This document shows positions 1 through 6,621 of a stretch of DNA of 7,212 bases, piece by piece. How positions within the stretch are numbered: position 1 is the first letter of the stretch; every line of letters starts with the position of its first letter. Source of the stretch: Calditrichota bacterium (lineage in GTDB: Bacteria > Zixibacteria > MSB-5A5 > GN15 > FEB-12); NCBI GenBank assembly GCA_008501655.1, contig QQUK01000140.1, forward strand, positions 1 through 7,212, read 5' to 3'. Made by a program: the position numbers and the translations under genes. Below the pieces are notes generated by a model that was not told the DNA's origin, ran no database searches, and saw only the letters and a program-made list of their open reading frames with translations.

Positions 1-1930
1 GACTGTGATCTCAATAATTGAAAGCAGAAAAGACAGTTATCAACTACTGGTGCGACAAGGAGAAGCTTATATCGAATCGCTCTCTTCGGCAGCTTCAAAT
101 GCCATAGAGGCAGAACAGTTTTATGACTATATGGCTCATCAACGTTATAATGAGATTACGATTGAGCTTGATAAAATAGACAAAAATGAACTATCCGAAC
201 AGCTTCTCTACCAAACAGCGCTGACTCATAATCTCTATGCTGTATATGAATATGATACCGATTCTACACTAATCGTAGGAGCAGTCGCTCGAGGATCACA
301 ACTGCAGCTGCCGCAGTATGTCGTCGACGAAGTTCTGATACTCCTTGCCAATCCGGATAACAATTACACCCTGTTATTAAATGAAGACTCAACTCTGAAT
401 GAAGCGGTTCATTATTATCTGAAATTAAGTAATACTCTTGATCGCGTAACGGTTCTTGTTGCTGAAGCATCCTATTTTCAGCAGGCTCTTGAGCAGACAG
501 AAATCTCATTTTTAGCTCAGCAAATAGCCGGACAGCGTGGTATTTCATATATAATCTATCAGTCTGATGAAGGAATTATATTTTCATCAAGAAAAATTTC
601 CGAACTTGTTTCTATTGATGATGATGAGTTTCTGAAGTCTGCCCTTGAATCTGATTCAATTGTTAGCCGGAAATATATCTATGATGACGATGAGATTCTT
701 GAGCTTGTTCGTCCGTTCTCATCATCGGATTATCCTTTTGGACTCCTGCGGGTCGGCTTATCACTCTCTGTTTATAATTCAATTTTATACTCCTATAATC
801 TGCAGATGATTGTATATTCTCTTTCTTTATTTTTGTTTGTCATCCTGCTTTTGATTTATCTGAACAGCAGAACCAAACGCCAGGAGATAACAGCCCAGTA
901 TGAAGAGATAAAATCTCTATCTGATAAGATTTTTGATGAAATGGATACCGGTGTTGCTGCTATAAATGCCAAAGGGCTGATATATTTTACTAATGATGCA
1001 TTTAATAAGATATTTGATTTAAATGGGCAAAGTGATACGGCATGGGATAAGCTGATTTCAGACGATGAACTGCAATCTCAAAAATTTATTCAGTCATCAA
1101 AAGAAATTATTGATAAAGAGATTAAATTTAAAACTGATAATCAATTTCGGTATTTGCTTATAGTAATGTCAAAAATGCAGGAAAATATAGATGAGTCAAC
1201 CAGTATTGTCGTCGTAGTATATGATGTCACTTCGATGCATGACCTTGAGCAGAAAGCTGCCCGCAAAGAGAGGCTTTCAGAAATGGGAAATTTAGCGGCA
1301 GGCGTTGCCCATGAAATTCGGAACCCGTTAAACACAATCTCAATTGCTGCGCAACGGTTAGCAGCTGAGTTTAAACCGATTGAAGATATCGACGAATATT
1401 TATCTTTTACCTCCCAAATCAGGGAAGAGACAAAAAGACTGAATACGATAATTACGAAATTTTTAGCCTTAGCCAGAGGTGAAGCTCAAAAAACAGAAAA
1501 TGTAAACCTGCATTCCTTTACAAAGCAGTTTGTTGATTTTGCAAAATCGGAAGCAGAAGATTTACAGATTACACTGCAGTTTGAAATTGATAAGGCTCAC
1601 ATTGTAAGTATTGAAGCTGACAAGTTAAGACAAGTCTATTCGAATCTATATAACAATGCCAAAGAAGCCTTAGCAGGCAGTTCCGGAGTCATTAGAATTA
1701 CGTCAAAAGCAGAAAATGACCAGGTGCTTCTGACTTTTGAAGATTCCGGTCCGGGAGTTGAGGATGCTATCAGAGAAAAAATCTTTACACCCTACTATAC
1801 AACCAAAGAGGCCGGTACCGGACTTGGACTGCCGACAATTCATACGATAATATCCGATAACGGCGGTGATGTCATTGTTGAAAAAAGTGAACTTGGCGGT
1901 GCGAAGTTTATTCTAACTTTAAGAAAATAA
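1..1930 (+). CDS. Sensor histidine kinase, NtrB/AtoS-like, 5'-truncated by window edge
   Basis: Membrane sensor kinase that autophosphorylates a histidine and passes the phosphate to an unseen response regulator. The frame is open from base 2. A GTG at base 5 gives 641 residues, and I number from it, but it is probably not the true start. The visible protein begins inside a soluble sensor region (about 1-262) that is followed by one membrane helix (268-286), so the usual first helix should lie upstream. After the helix come a PAS domain (about 306-405), a HisKA domain with the H-box AHEIRNPLN (phospho-acceptor H436), and an HATPase domain. The HATPase has an N-box (N547, N550-N551), a G1 box DSGPG (580-584) and a G2 box GTGLGL (604-609). 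The distal sensor part (about 170-260) ends in a segment reminiscent of Cache/PDC sensor folds; that is inference. H-box style and domain order resemble kinases paired with NtrC-type regulators. No regulator gene follows, because a terminator and a convergent gene come next. The ligand is unknown. Confidence 0.93.
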   Translation, partial: TVISIIESRKDSYQLLVRQGEAYIESLSSAASNAIEAEQFYDYMAHQRYNEITIELDKIDKNELSEQLLYQTALTHNLYAVYEYDTDSTLIVGAVARGSQLQLPQYVVDEVLILLANPDNNYTLLLNEDSTLNEAVHYYLKLSNTLDRVTVLVAEASYFQQALEQTEISFLAQQIAGQRGISYIIYQSDEGIIFSSRKISELVSIDDDEFLKSALESDSIVSRKYIYDDDEILELVRPFSSSDYPFGLLRVGLSLSVYNSILYSYNLQMIVYSLSLFLFVILLLIYLNSRTKRQEITAQYEEIKSLSDKIFDEMDTGVAAINAKGLIYFTNDAFNKIFDLNGQSDTAWDKLISDDELQSQKFIQSSKEIIDKEIKFKTDNQFRYLLIVMSKMQENIDESTSIVVVVYDVTSMHDLEQKAARKERLSEMGNLAAGVAHEIRNPLNTISIAAQRLAAEFKPIEDIDEYLSFTSQIREETKRLNTIITKFLALARGEAQKTENVNLHSFTKQFVDFAKSEAEDLQITLQFEIDKAHIVSIEADKLRQVYSNLYNNAKEALAGSSGVIRITSKAENDQVLLTFEDSGPGVEDAIREKIFTPYYTTKEAGTGLGLPTIHTIISDNGGDVIVEKSELGGAKFILTLRK

Positions 1931-1949
1931 ATGATTGTTGTTAAATTAA

Positions 1950-1975
1950 AAAAGGCGTCCAATCGGACGCCTTTT
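1950..1975. terminator. Bidirectional rho-independent terminator
   Basis: A perfect 7-bp GC-rich stem (GGCGTCC at 1954-1960, GGACGCC at 1965-1971) closes a 4-base AATC loop. It is extended by AAAA (1950-1953) pairing with TTTT (1972-1975). An A-run precedes the stem and a T-run follows it, so the hairpin reads as a terminator on either strand. It lies 20 bases after the kinase stop codon and 22 bases from the citrate synthase stop codon on the opposite strand, as expected for a shared terminator between convergent genes. Confidence 0.93.
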
Positions 1976-1996
1976 GTATCTATTTCAAATAGAATT

Positions 1997-3283
1997 CTAC
2001 TTAATCTGAGTTTTAATCCATTCAGTAGAAACTGATTTTGGACGGGTGATCGGTGTACCAAGAGCTCTGTTGATAATAAGCTGAGCAAGCATACCCATCG
2101 CACGGGAGACAGAGAACAGGACTGTGTAATATTCAAATTCAGTAATTCCATAATGGTAGAGTAAGGCACCGGAGCCGGCATCGACATTCGGCCACGGGTT
2201 TTTAGCTTTACCATGTTCTGTAAGAACTTTCGGAACGACTTTAAACACACGGTCAACAGTTTTGAATACTGGATCATCTTTCAGATATTTACGACCAAAC
2301 TGATTGAACCCGACAAAACGGGGATCAGTAACACGAAGAACAGCATGACCATAACCGGGGATGACTTTACCTCCGTTGAGTGTTTCCCAGGCATATTCTT
2401 CAATCTGTTTTTCAGTAGGAGCACCACCGAATTTATCCATCGTTTCAAGAATCCATTTGAGGCATTCCTGATTCGCAAGCCCATGGAGAGGACCAGCCAG
2501 ACCGTTAAGTCCTGCTGAAACAGAATAGAACGGACCTGAAAGAGCTGAACCTACCGTATGGCAGGTATTAGCTGAAACGTTTCCGCCTTCATGGTCGGAA
2601 TGGAAAACAAGGTAGAGGCGCATCATTTCAAAAATTTCTTCAGATTTAGGAAGTCCAAGCATCATTGCATAGTTGGCACCCCAATCGAGTTTTTTGCTCG
2701 GAGGAATAATGTCACCTTTTTTGTATTTCATCCGGTAGATTCCGGCTGCAATGGAGTGAATTGAACCTAAAAGAATTAGTGAATCTTCAACAACAGCCTG
2801 CCAGTAATCAGTTTTTTTCATCCCGGTTGCATACCGTTTGTAAAAAACCGATTCATTTCTCATAGCGAGGATTGCTGCCGACAGCATTGCCATCGGATGA
2901 GCGGTTTTCGGAAACGCTTTGAGAATTTTCCATACATAATTCGGTACTTCATGATGTTCTTTGAGCTGTTTCTGGAACAGAGCAAGTTCATCTTTTGATG
3001 GTAACTTACCTGTGACCAGCAGCCAGAAGATTTCTTCCGGGAGTTTGTTTTTCAGTTTGAGAAGAGGTTTACCTCTGATAATCAGTCCCTGATCCGGTTC
3101 TACAACTGAAGTATCGCAAATCATAGCTTTGACACCGCGCATACCACCATAAGCTTGAGTGATAGAGACATCGGAGATCTTTTGATCACCATGTTTGGCA
3201 AGAATTTCGGCTTTTTCTTCCCGAAGTTTCGGAATTTGACCTGCGAGCTTTTCTTGAAGGGTTTTGACTTTTGGTTTAGCCAT
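1997..3283 (-). CDS. gltA: Citrate (Si)-synthase, mitochondrial/eukaryote-like type I
   Basis: Condenses acetyl-CoA and oxaloacetate into citrate, the entry step of the TCA cycle, in the cytoplasm. The 428-residue product resembles animal mitochondrial citrate synthase much more than E. coli GltA. Shared stretches include HSDHEGGNVSA (228-238), GLAGPLHGLANQE (261-273), PGYGHAVLR (309-317) and GKAKNPWPNVDA (358-369). With a constant offset of 7 from pig numbering, the catalytic triad is H267, H313 and D368. The oxaloacetate-binding H231, R322, R394 and R414 are also present. There is no targeting peptide. The N-terminus starts directly at MAKPKVKTLQEKL, and the ATG has a good ribosome binding site, so the start is firm. 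Eukaryote-like citrate synthases are established in Geobacter sulfurreducens and its relatives. The gene converges with the kinase gene. It has its own promoter and operator-like palindrome upstream, and could also receive read-through from the oxidase gene, since I see no terminator between them. Confidence 0.97.
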   Translation of the reverse strand: MAKPKVKTLQEKLAGQIPKLREEKAEILAKHGDQKISDVSITQAYGGMRGVKAMICDTSVVEPDQGLIIRGKPLLKLKNKLPEEIFWLLVTGKLPSKDELALFQKQLKEHHEVPNYVWKILKAFPKTAHPMAMLSAAILAMRNESVFYKRYATGMKKTDYWQAVVEDSLILLGSIHSIAAGIYRMKYKKGDIIPPSKKLDWGANYAMMLGLPKSEEIFEMMRLYLVFHSDHEGGNVSANTCHTVGSALSGPFYSVSAGLNGLAGPLHGLANQECLKWILETMDKFGGAPTEKQIEEYAWETLNGGKVIPGYGHAVLRVTDPRFVGFNQFGRKYLKDDPVFKTVDRVFKVVPKVLTEHGKAKNPWPNVDAGSGALLYHYGITEFEYYTVLFSVSRAMGMLAQLIINRALGTPITRPKSVSTEWIKTQIK

Positions 3284-3291
3284 GTTAGAAG

Positions 3292-3298
3292 CTCCTTT
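3292..3298 (-). promoter_or_regulatory. Ribosome binding site of citrate synthase gene
   Basis: On the minus strand the sequence AAAGGAG lies 8 bases before the ATG at 3283-3281. This is near-consensus and well spaced, and it supports the chosen start. Confidence 0.85.
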
Positions 3299-3358
3299 AA
3301 TTTATTTAACCATTCTTTATTGCCTTGTTAATAAGCAGTCACAAACAATATAGGATAA

Positions 3359-3378
3359 AATGTGAAATGTTTCACATT
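3359..3378. promoter_or_regulatory. CRP/FNR-type palindromic operator upstream of citrate synthase
   Basis: A perfect inverted repeat has arms AATGTGAAA (3359-3367) and TTTCACATT (3370-3378) around a TG centre. It contains TGTGA (3361-3365), six bases, and TCACA (3372-3376), which is the classic binding pattern of CRP-family regulators. Its centre (3368.5) lies about 13 bases downstream of the transcription start predicted from the 3389-3415 promoter. If that start is right, the site would suit repression rather than activation. In the transcript it could also fold as a hairpin. Which regulator binds it cannot be told from this window. Confidence 0.7.
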
Positions 3379-3388
3379 CCGAACATAA

Positions 3389-3415
3389 ATTATACTCAAA
3401 TAGATATTTTGTCAA
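3389..3415 (-). promoter_or_regulatory. gltA: Sigma-70-like promoter of citrate synthase gene
   Basis: On the minus strand a perfect -35 hexamer TTGACA (3415-3410) and a perfect -10 hexamer TATAAT (3394-3389) are separated by 15 bases. That is two short of the optimum, so the promoter may be weak or need help. It begins 25 bases after the oxidase stop codon. The expected transcription start is near 3382, giving a leader of about 100 bases. The hexamers are seen directly; activity and start site are inferred. Confidence 0.65.
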
Positions 3416-3440
3416 GTCCCATATGGATTATAAGACCTAA

Positions 3441-4799
3441 TTATTGCTGTTTTTGAAAAATTTTCCCCGGGTTTAAGAGAGAAGATGAGTTGAAAACGGC
3501 ATTTACCTTTTTCATCGCTTCAAGTGTGGCTGAATCGAATTCCATATGTAAGTACTTTTTCTTGGCAAGACCAATGCCATGTTCCCCTGACAATGTTCCG
3601 CCTAACTCAATTGTTTTCTCCAAAAGTTTGACAATTTGCTCTTCGATTGCCTCAGTTTCCTCTTTCGAGTCAGTTTTTGCAAGGAAGTTGACATGGAGAT
3701 TGCCATCTCCGGCATGACCGAATGAGTTGATTCGGAGAGTGGTATTTTTGTTCATCTCCGCAACAAATGCAACCAAAACCGGGAATTTGGAGATTGGAAC
3801 GGCAACATCTTCATTAATTCTGATTTTTGCCATCTCTTTTACTGCTTTGGATAAATTGCGCCTGACTTTCCAAAGCGTATCTGCTTTGGAGCTATCCGGT
3901 TCACGCTGAATAAAAATACACTTGTTGTTTTTGGCAAGCTGTTCAATTTCATCAGAATCTTTTTGCTCAGACTCAATCAGAAGTATTCCCGCAGCGTTTA
4001 CCAGGGAATCAATCTTCTCGTACTGGTTAGAGCAGTCAGCCGCATCGCCATCGAGAAACTCAAGAACAATAGGAGTGATTCCTGCATGACGGATGTCTGC
4101 GACAGTTTGAGCGGCATCAGAAGCTTTAGAGAAGGATATGAGAATCGTTTCACCCTGATTCTGTTTGGCAACAAGTTTGAGAGCAATGTCAGTGATAATA
4201 ACTAAAGTACCTTCAGAGCCTATAAAAAGTTCATTAAAATTAAATCCTGGTTTTTTGTTATAGATGCCGGTCGAGATCAATTTTCCATCTTCTGTGACAG
4301 CTTTGATTCCCAAAACATAGTCTCGGGTGACACCATACTTGACACATTTTAGTCCTCCGGCATTTTCAGCGACATTACCTCCGATTGTTGACTCTGCAAA
4401 TGAAGCAGGATCTGGAGGGTAGAAGAGGTTTACTTTCAGCGCTTCGTCAATAATAGTTTTAGTAATCACTCCGGTTTGGGCGTATGCGATTTTTGTATCT
4501 GTATCTATCGTGAGATAGTTCATCCTTTCGACTGAAAGGAGTATCGCTCCATCTTTGGGGACAGCTCCACCGGAAAGACCGGTACCCGCACCACGAACTG
4601 TCAAAGGAAACGAATGCTGTCTGCAGAACAGTACTACATGCTGTATATCTGTCTCGGTTTGTGCAAAAATAATTGCTGACGGAATTCCGGTTTCAATGGT
4701 AGCGTCATGCATATACTCCTGATGTGTTGAAAAATCTGTAATGATTTCAGCATTTTCAGAAAGTGACTTCTGCAGTTCCAACAGCTTACTTTGAATCAC
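3441..4799 (-). CDS. GlcD-family FAD-linked 2-hydroxyacid dehydrogenase/oxidase
   Basis: Flavoprotein oxidising a D-2-hydroxy acid (glycolate, D-lactate or similar) to the 2-oxo acid. I place the start at GTG 4799, giving 452 residues, a normal family length. The frame is open back to an ATG at 4952, but those 51 extra residues are low-complexity and lie wholly over the zinc-ribbon gene. A TTG at 4781 is an alternative start. The FAD-binding PP-loop region has RGAGTGLSGGA (69-79), GGNVAENAGG (140-149) and GSEGTL (194-199). The C-terminal FAD-oxidase domain has GHAGDGNLH (361-369) and GEHGIG (405-410). These supply H362, H369, E406 and H407, of the kind that bind metal and substrate in D-lactate and D-2-hydroxyglutarate dehydrogenases. 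It ends with the family's LNPGKIF. No Fe-S (GlcF-like) domain or neighbour is present, so the electron acceptor is unknown. The start overlaps the upstream gene by 14 bases and has only a weak ribosome binding site, suggesting translational coupling. Confidence 0.92.
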   Translation of the reverse strand: MIQSKLLELQKSLSENAEIITDFSTHQEYMHDATIETGIPSAIIFAQTETDIQHVVLFCRQHSFPLTVRGAGTGLSGGAVPKDGAILLSVERMNYLTIDTDTKIAYAQTGVITKTIIDEALKVNLFYPPDPASFAESTIGGNVAENAGGLKCVKYGVTRDYVLGIKAVTEDGKLISTGIYNKKPGFNFNELFIGSEGTLVIITDIALKLVAKQNQGETILISFSKASDAAQTVADIRHAGITPIVLEFLDGDAADCSNQYEKIDSLVNAAGILLIESEQKDSDEIEQLAKNNKCIFIQREPDSSKADTLWKVRRNLSKAVKEMAKIRINEDVAVPISKFPVLVAFVAEMNKNTTLRINSFGHAGDGNLHVNFLAKTDSKEETEAIEEQIVKLLEKTIELGGTLSGEHGIGLAKKKYLHMEFDSATLEAMKKVNAVFNSSSLLNPGKIFQKQQ

Positions 4800-5079
4800 T
4801 TTTATTCTCAGTTTTTGGTTTTGAATCTGTTTTATTTGAATCTGTTTTATTCTCCGTAGCAGCCGGTTTATCTTTGGAAGCTGCTTCATTATAGGCTTTG
4901 GAACGGTAGTCGGTCTGATAGAATCCGGCACCTTTGAAAACAAATCCGGCACCGCCGGAGATTAAACGTTCTGTTTTGCCGGAGCACTCCGGGCATTCGG
5001 TAAGCGGGGCAGCTGTCATCGACTGGAATTCTTCAAAACGATGTCCGCAACCTATACATTGATATTCATATGTAGGCAT
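4786..5079 (-). CDS. FmdB-family small zinc-ribbon protein
   Basis: A 97-residue protein whose first 60 residues match the FmdB/CxxC-CxxC regulatory-protein family. It starts MPTYEYQC, has C8-x2-C11 and C29-x2-C32 as the expected single zinc site, and continues with RLISGGAGFVFKGAGFY (38-54), a family hallmark. The frame also holds an ATG at 5094. That codon is part of the ribosome binding site (GGAG at 5092-5089, 9 bases from the ATG at 5079), so 5079 is the start. The tail from about residue 61 is low-complexity, rich in Lys, Asp, Asn, Thr and Ser, and contains a duplicated NKTDS unit. It is probably disordered. Family members are often called putative regulators, but their biochemical role is not settled. 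The gene follows the aminotransferase by 70 bases and overlaps the oxidase start, so an operon is likely. Confidence 0.92.
   Translation of the reverse strand: MPTYEYQCIGCGHRFEEFQSMTAAPLTECPECSGKTERLISGGAGFVFKGAGFYQTDYRSKAYNEAASKDKPAATENKTDSNKTDSKPKTENKSDSK
4821..4850. repeat. 15-bp perfect tandem duplication inside zinc-ribbon gene
   Basis: TTGAATCTGTTTTAT occurs twice in a row (4821-4835 and 4836-4850). On the coding (minus) strand it adds an extra NKTDS pentapeptide to the low-complexity tail without changing frame. The unit length is a multiple of three, so copy-number change would be tolerated. Confidence 0.95.
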
Positions 5080-5149
5080 AAAAAAAATCTCCATTAATAG
5101 TAAGAAGATAATATTAATGAAGATTTATAAAATTACAACAGAAAAAAAC

Positions 5150-6340
5150 TTATTCCAAAGCAAGCAATCCTGCTTTTATCTTTTCCAAACCTATTTTAAG
5201 CCGTTCGAGCTTGACTGTATAAGACAAACGGAGATACCCCGGTGTCCCAAATGCAACCCCCGGTACTAAAGCGACATTATGTTCATCCATCAGGTAGTCA
5301 GCAAGTTCGGTTGTGTTTTCGATAACTTTACCTTTGAACTTTTTCTTAATATAGTTATGTACCGGGAAGAAGAAATAAAAAGCTCCGGATGGATCGGTTG
5401 TCTTTATCCCCGGAATACTATGTAAAAATTCAGTTGTATATGTATACTGCTCTTTTAAATCGGGGAGTATCTGATTCACAAAATCATCTCCGTTATCCAA
5501 AGCTTTCAAGGCTGCTTTTTGAGCAATCGAACAAACGTTAGATGTTGTGTGTGACTGAACTACTCCAGCCTTTTTTATCAACTCTTCCGGACCGGCAGCA
5601 TAACCAACCCGCCAACCGGTCATTGCATATGATTTAGAAAAACCATTTACCACAATTGTTTTATCATGTATTTCAGGTATTAGCTGGGATGGAGTGTAAT
5701 GAACAGCCGGAGCAAATATGATTTTTTCATAAATCTCATCACTCATCAGCCAGAGATCATGTTCTTTAACAATCTCGGCAATTGTCGTCAAGGTCTCCTT
5801 TTTGTAGACAATCCCGGTCGGATTGTTTGGAGAATTGATGATGACCATCTTTGTACGGTCGGTTATAGCATTTTTGAATCGCTCAATTGATGGTCGGAAT
5901 TCTGTGTCTGAAGTATCAACATAAACCGGGGTAGCTCCGGTCATTTTTACCATTGAGGGATAACTGGGCCAATACGGTGCTAAAATGATTACTTCATCAC
6001 CTTTCCCGCATAAAGCAAAAAGAATGTTAAACAGTGATTGTTTAACACCGTTTGAAACAAGTATCTGATCCGGTTGATATATTAAGGAATTATCTTTTTG
6101 TAATTTTTGACAAATAGATTCTCTCAGTTCTAAAATTCCACTGTTTACGGTATACTTTGTAAAACCTTCATCAATTGCTTCAATAGCTCCTTTGGATATT
6201 GAAGGCGGAGTTGTATAATCAAGCTCTCCGGCTACAAGCGGAATGACATCAGCACCCTGCCTTATTTTTGCTTTCATTTTGGCAAAAAATGCAAATGTTT
6301 CCGACTCATTGATCTGTTGGACATTCTCAGAAAATTTCAT
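5150..6340 (-). CDS. Class I/II pyridoxal-phosphate aminotransferase, aspartate type (subgroup I-gamma/1b)
   Basis: Cytoplasmic PLP enzyme, most likely aspartate:2-oxoglutarate aminotransferase, linking aspartate/glutamate to oxaloacetate. The 396 residues are full length for the AspB-like subgroup. Landmarks are AGELDYTTP (37-45, usually GEPDFxTP), KYT (62-64), SNGVKQ (96-101), APYWPSY (121-127, the tryptophan stacking on PLP), NSPNNPTG (169-176), SDEIY (200-204) and the PLP lysine in GFSKSYAMTGWRVGY (K236). The C-terminal PGYLRLSY (367-374) has R371 for the substrate carboxylate. Related enzymes may use prephenate, aromatic substrates or kynurenine, so specificity is inferred. The ATG at 6340 gives the normal family N-terminus, but no clear Shine-Dalgarno sequence precedes it, unlike neighbouring genes. 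It is the first gene of a probable minus-strand operon with the zinc-ribbon and oxidase genes, and is divergent from the outer-membrane gene. Confidence 0.94.
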   Translation of the reverse strand: MKFSENVQQINESETFAFFAKMKAKIRQGADVIPLVAGELDYTTPPSISKGAIEAIDEGFTKYTVNSGILELRESICQKLQKDNSLIYQPDQILVSNGVKQSLFNILFALCGKGDEVIILAPYWPSYPSMVKMTGATPVYVDTSDTEFRPSIERFKNAITDRTKMVIINSPNNPTGIVYKKETLTTIAEIVKEHDLWLMSDEIYEKIIFAPAVHYTPSQLIPEIHDKTIVVNGFSKSYAMTGWRVGYAAGPEELIKKAGVVQSHTTSNVCSIAQKAALKALDNGDDFVNQILPDLKEQYTYTTEFLHSIPGIKTTDPSGAFYFFFPVHNYIKKKFKGKVIENTTELADYLMDEHNVALVPGVAFGTPGYLRLSYTVKLERLKIGLEKIKAGLLALE

Positions 6341-6381
6341 AAACGGAATATGGTGATTTAAAATTAAATGTAAATTAAAAT

Positions 6382-6408
6382 TTTGTGAAAAAGGAAAATT
6401 TTCACAAA
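6382..6408. repeat. 10-bp perfect inverted repeat upstream of aminotransferase gene
   Basis: TTTGTGAAAA (6382-6391) and TTTTCACAAA (6399-6408) are perfect reverse complements around a 7-base spacer. The repeat lies 42 bases before the aminotransferase start. On the plus strand a T-run (6410-6416) follows, giving a terminator-like shape, but no plus-strand gene lies upstream to terminate. It is either an operator or a leader hairpin of the aminotransferase transcript. The GTGAAA/TTTCAC half-sites recall the citrate synthase palindrome, but the spacing differs. Confidence 0.6.
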
Positions 6409-6414
6409 CTTTTT

Positions 6415-6449
6415 TTGATATCGGTTGATATACTTATGATTGGTTGATA
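6415..6449. repeat. Three TTGATA direct repeats in near-helical phase
   Basis: TTGATA occurs at 6415-6420, 6425-6430 and 6444-6449; the last two extend to GGTTGATA (6423-6430, 6442-6449). Start-to-start distances are 10 and 19 bases, close to one and two helical turns, as in some direct-repeat operators. The unit is short and the region AT-rich, so chance is possible. Confidence 0.4.
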
Positions 6450-6467
6450 AAGATGTTGTAAATCAAG

Positions 6468-6489
6468 AGCAAATAGTTGGAGATTTGCT
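6468..6489. repeat. 7-bp inverted repeat in divergent region
   Basis: AGCAAAT (6468-6474) and ATTTGCT (6483-6489) are perfect reverse complements with an 8-base spacer, extendable by a G-T and an A-T pair outward. It lies about midway between the two divergent genes. This could be an operator half-site pair, or chance. Confidence 0.35.
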
Positions 6490-6596
6490 TTCAGAAGAAA
6501 ATAGTCATTTGTCTATATTTGTTTAAAGTTTCATCTATTGAAAGTCGATTCTATATATAAGTTAAAATTGAGCAAATTAGGCAACAATACTCATAA

Positions 6597-6621
6597 GGTT
6601 ATGAAAGACAAAAACATAACC
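6597..6621 (+). promoter_or_regulatory. Leader hairpin abutting the ribosome binding site of the outer-membrane gene
   Basis: GGTTATG (6597-6603) and CATAACC (6615-6621) form a perfect 7-bp stem with an 11-base A-rich loop. The 3' arm ends exactly one base before the AAAGGAGG ribosome binding site. As RNA, the stem would leave the binding site free and might stabilise the transcript's 5' end or hold the site exposed. This is structure seen in the sequence; function is inferred. Confidence 0.45.

Noticed and set aside
5..7. GTG at base 5 as the true start of the histidine kinase
   Set aside because: Only four bases precede it, no ribosome binding site can be judged, the frame is open to the edge, and the expected N-terminal membrane helix is missing.
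1840..2518. Open frames antisense to or out of frame with the kinase and citrate synthase (for example 1840-2277 minus, 2213-2518 plus)
   Set aside because: They overlap strongly supported genes, lack ribosome binding sites, and encode no recognisable domains.
4800..4952. N-terminal 51-residue extension of the oxidase
   Set aside because: It lies wholly over the better-supported zinc-ribbon gene, is low-complexity, and has no counterpart in GlcD-family proteins.
5080..5094. Upstream ATG of the zinc-ribbon gene
   Set aside because: The ATGGAG there is the ribosome binding site itself, and the family begins with MPTYEY at 5079.
6382..6416. Rho-independent terminator on the plus strand
   Set aside because: The stem is almost all A-T and no plus-strand gene lies upstream; it is better kept as an inverted repeat of unknown role.
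6514..6521. TATATTTG resembling the Bacteroidetes -7 promoter element TAnnTTTG
   Set aside because: No TTTG lies at the required distance of about 19-21 bases upstream (the nearest candidate gap is 26), and other promoters here look sigma-70-like.
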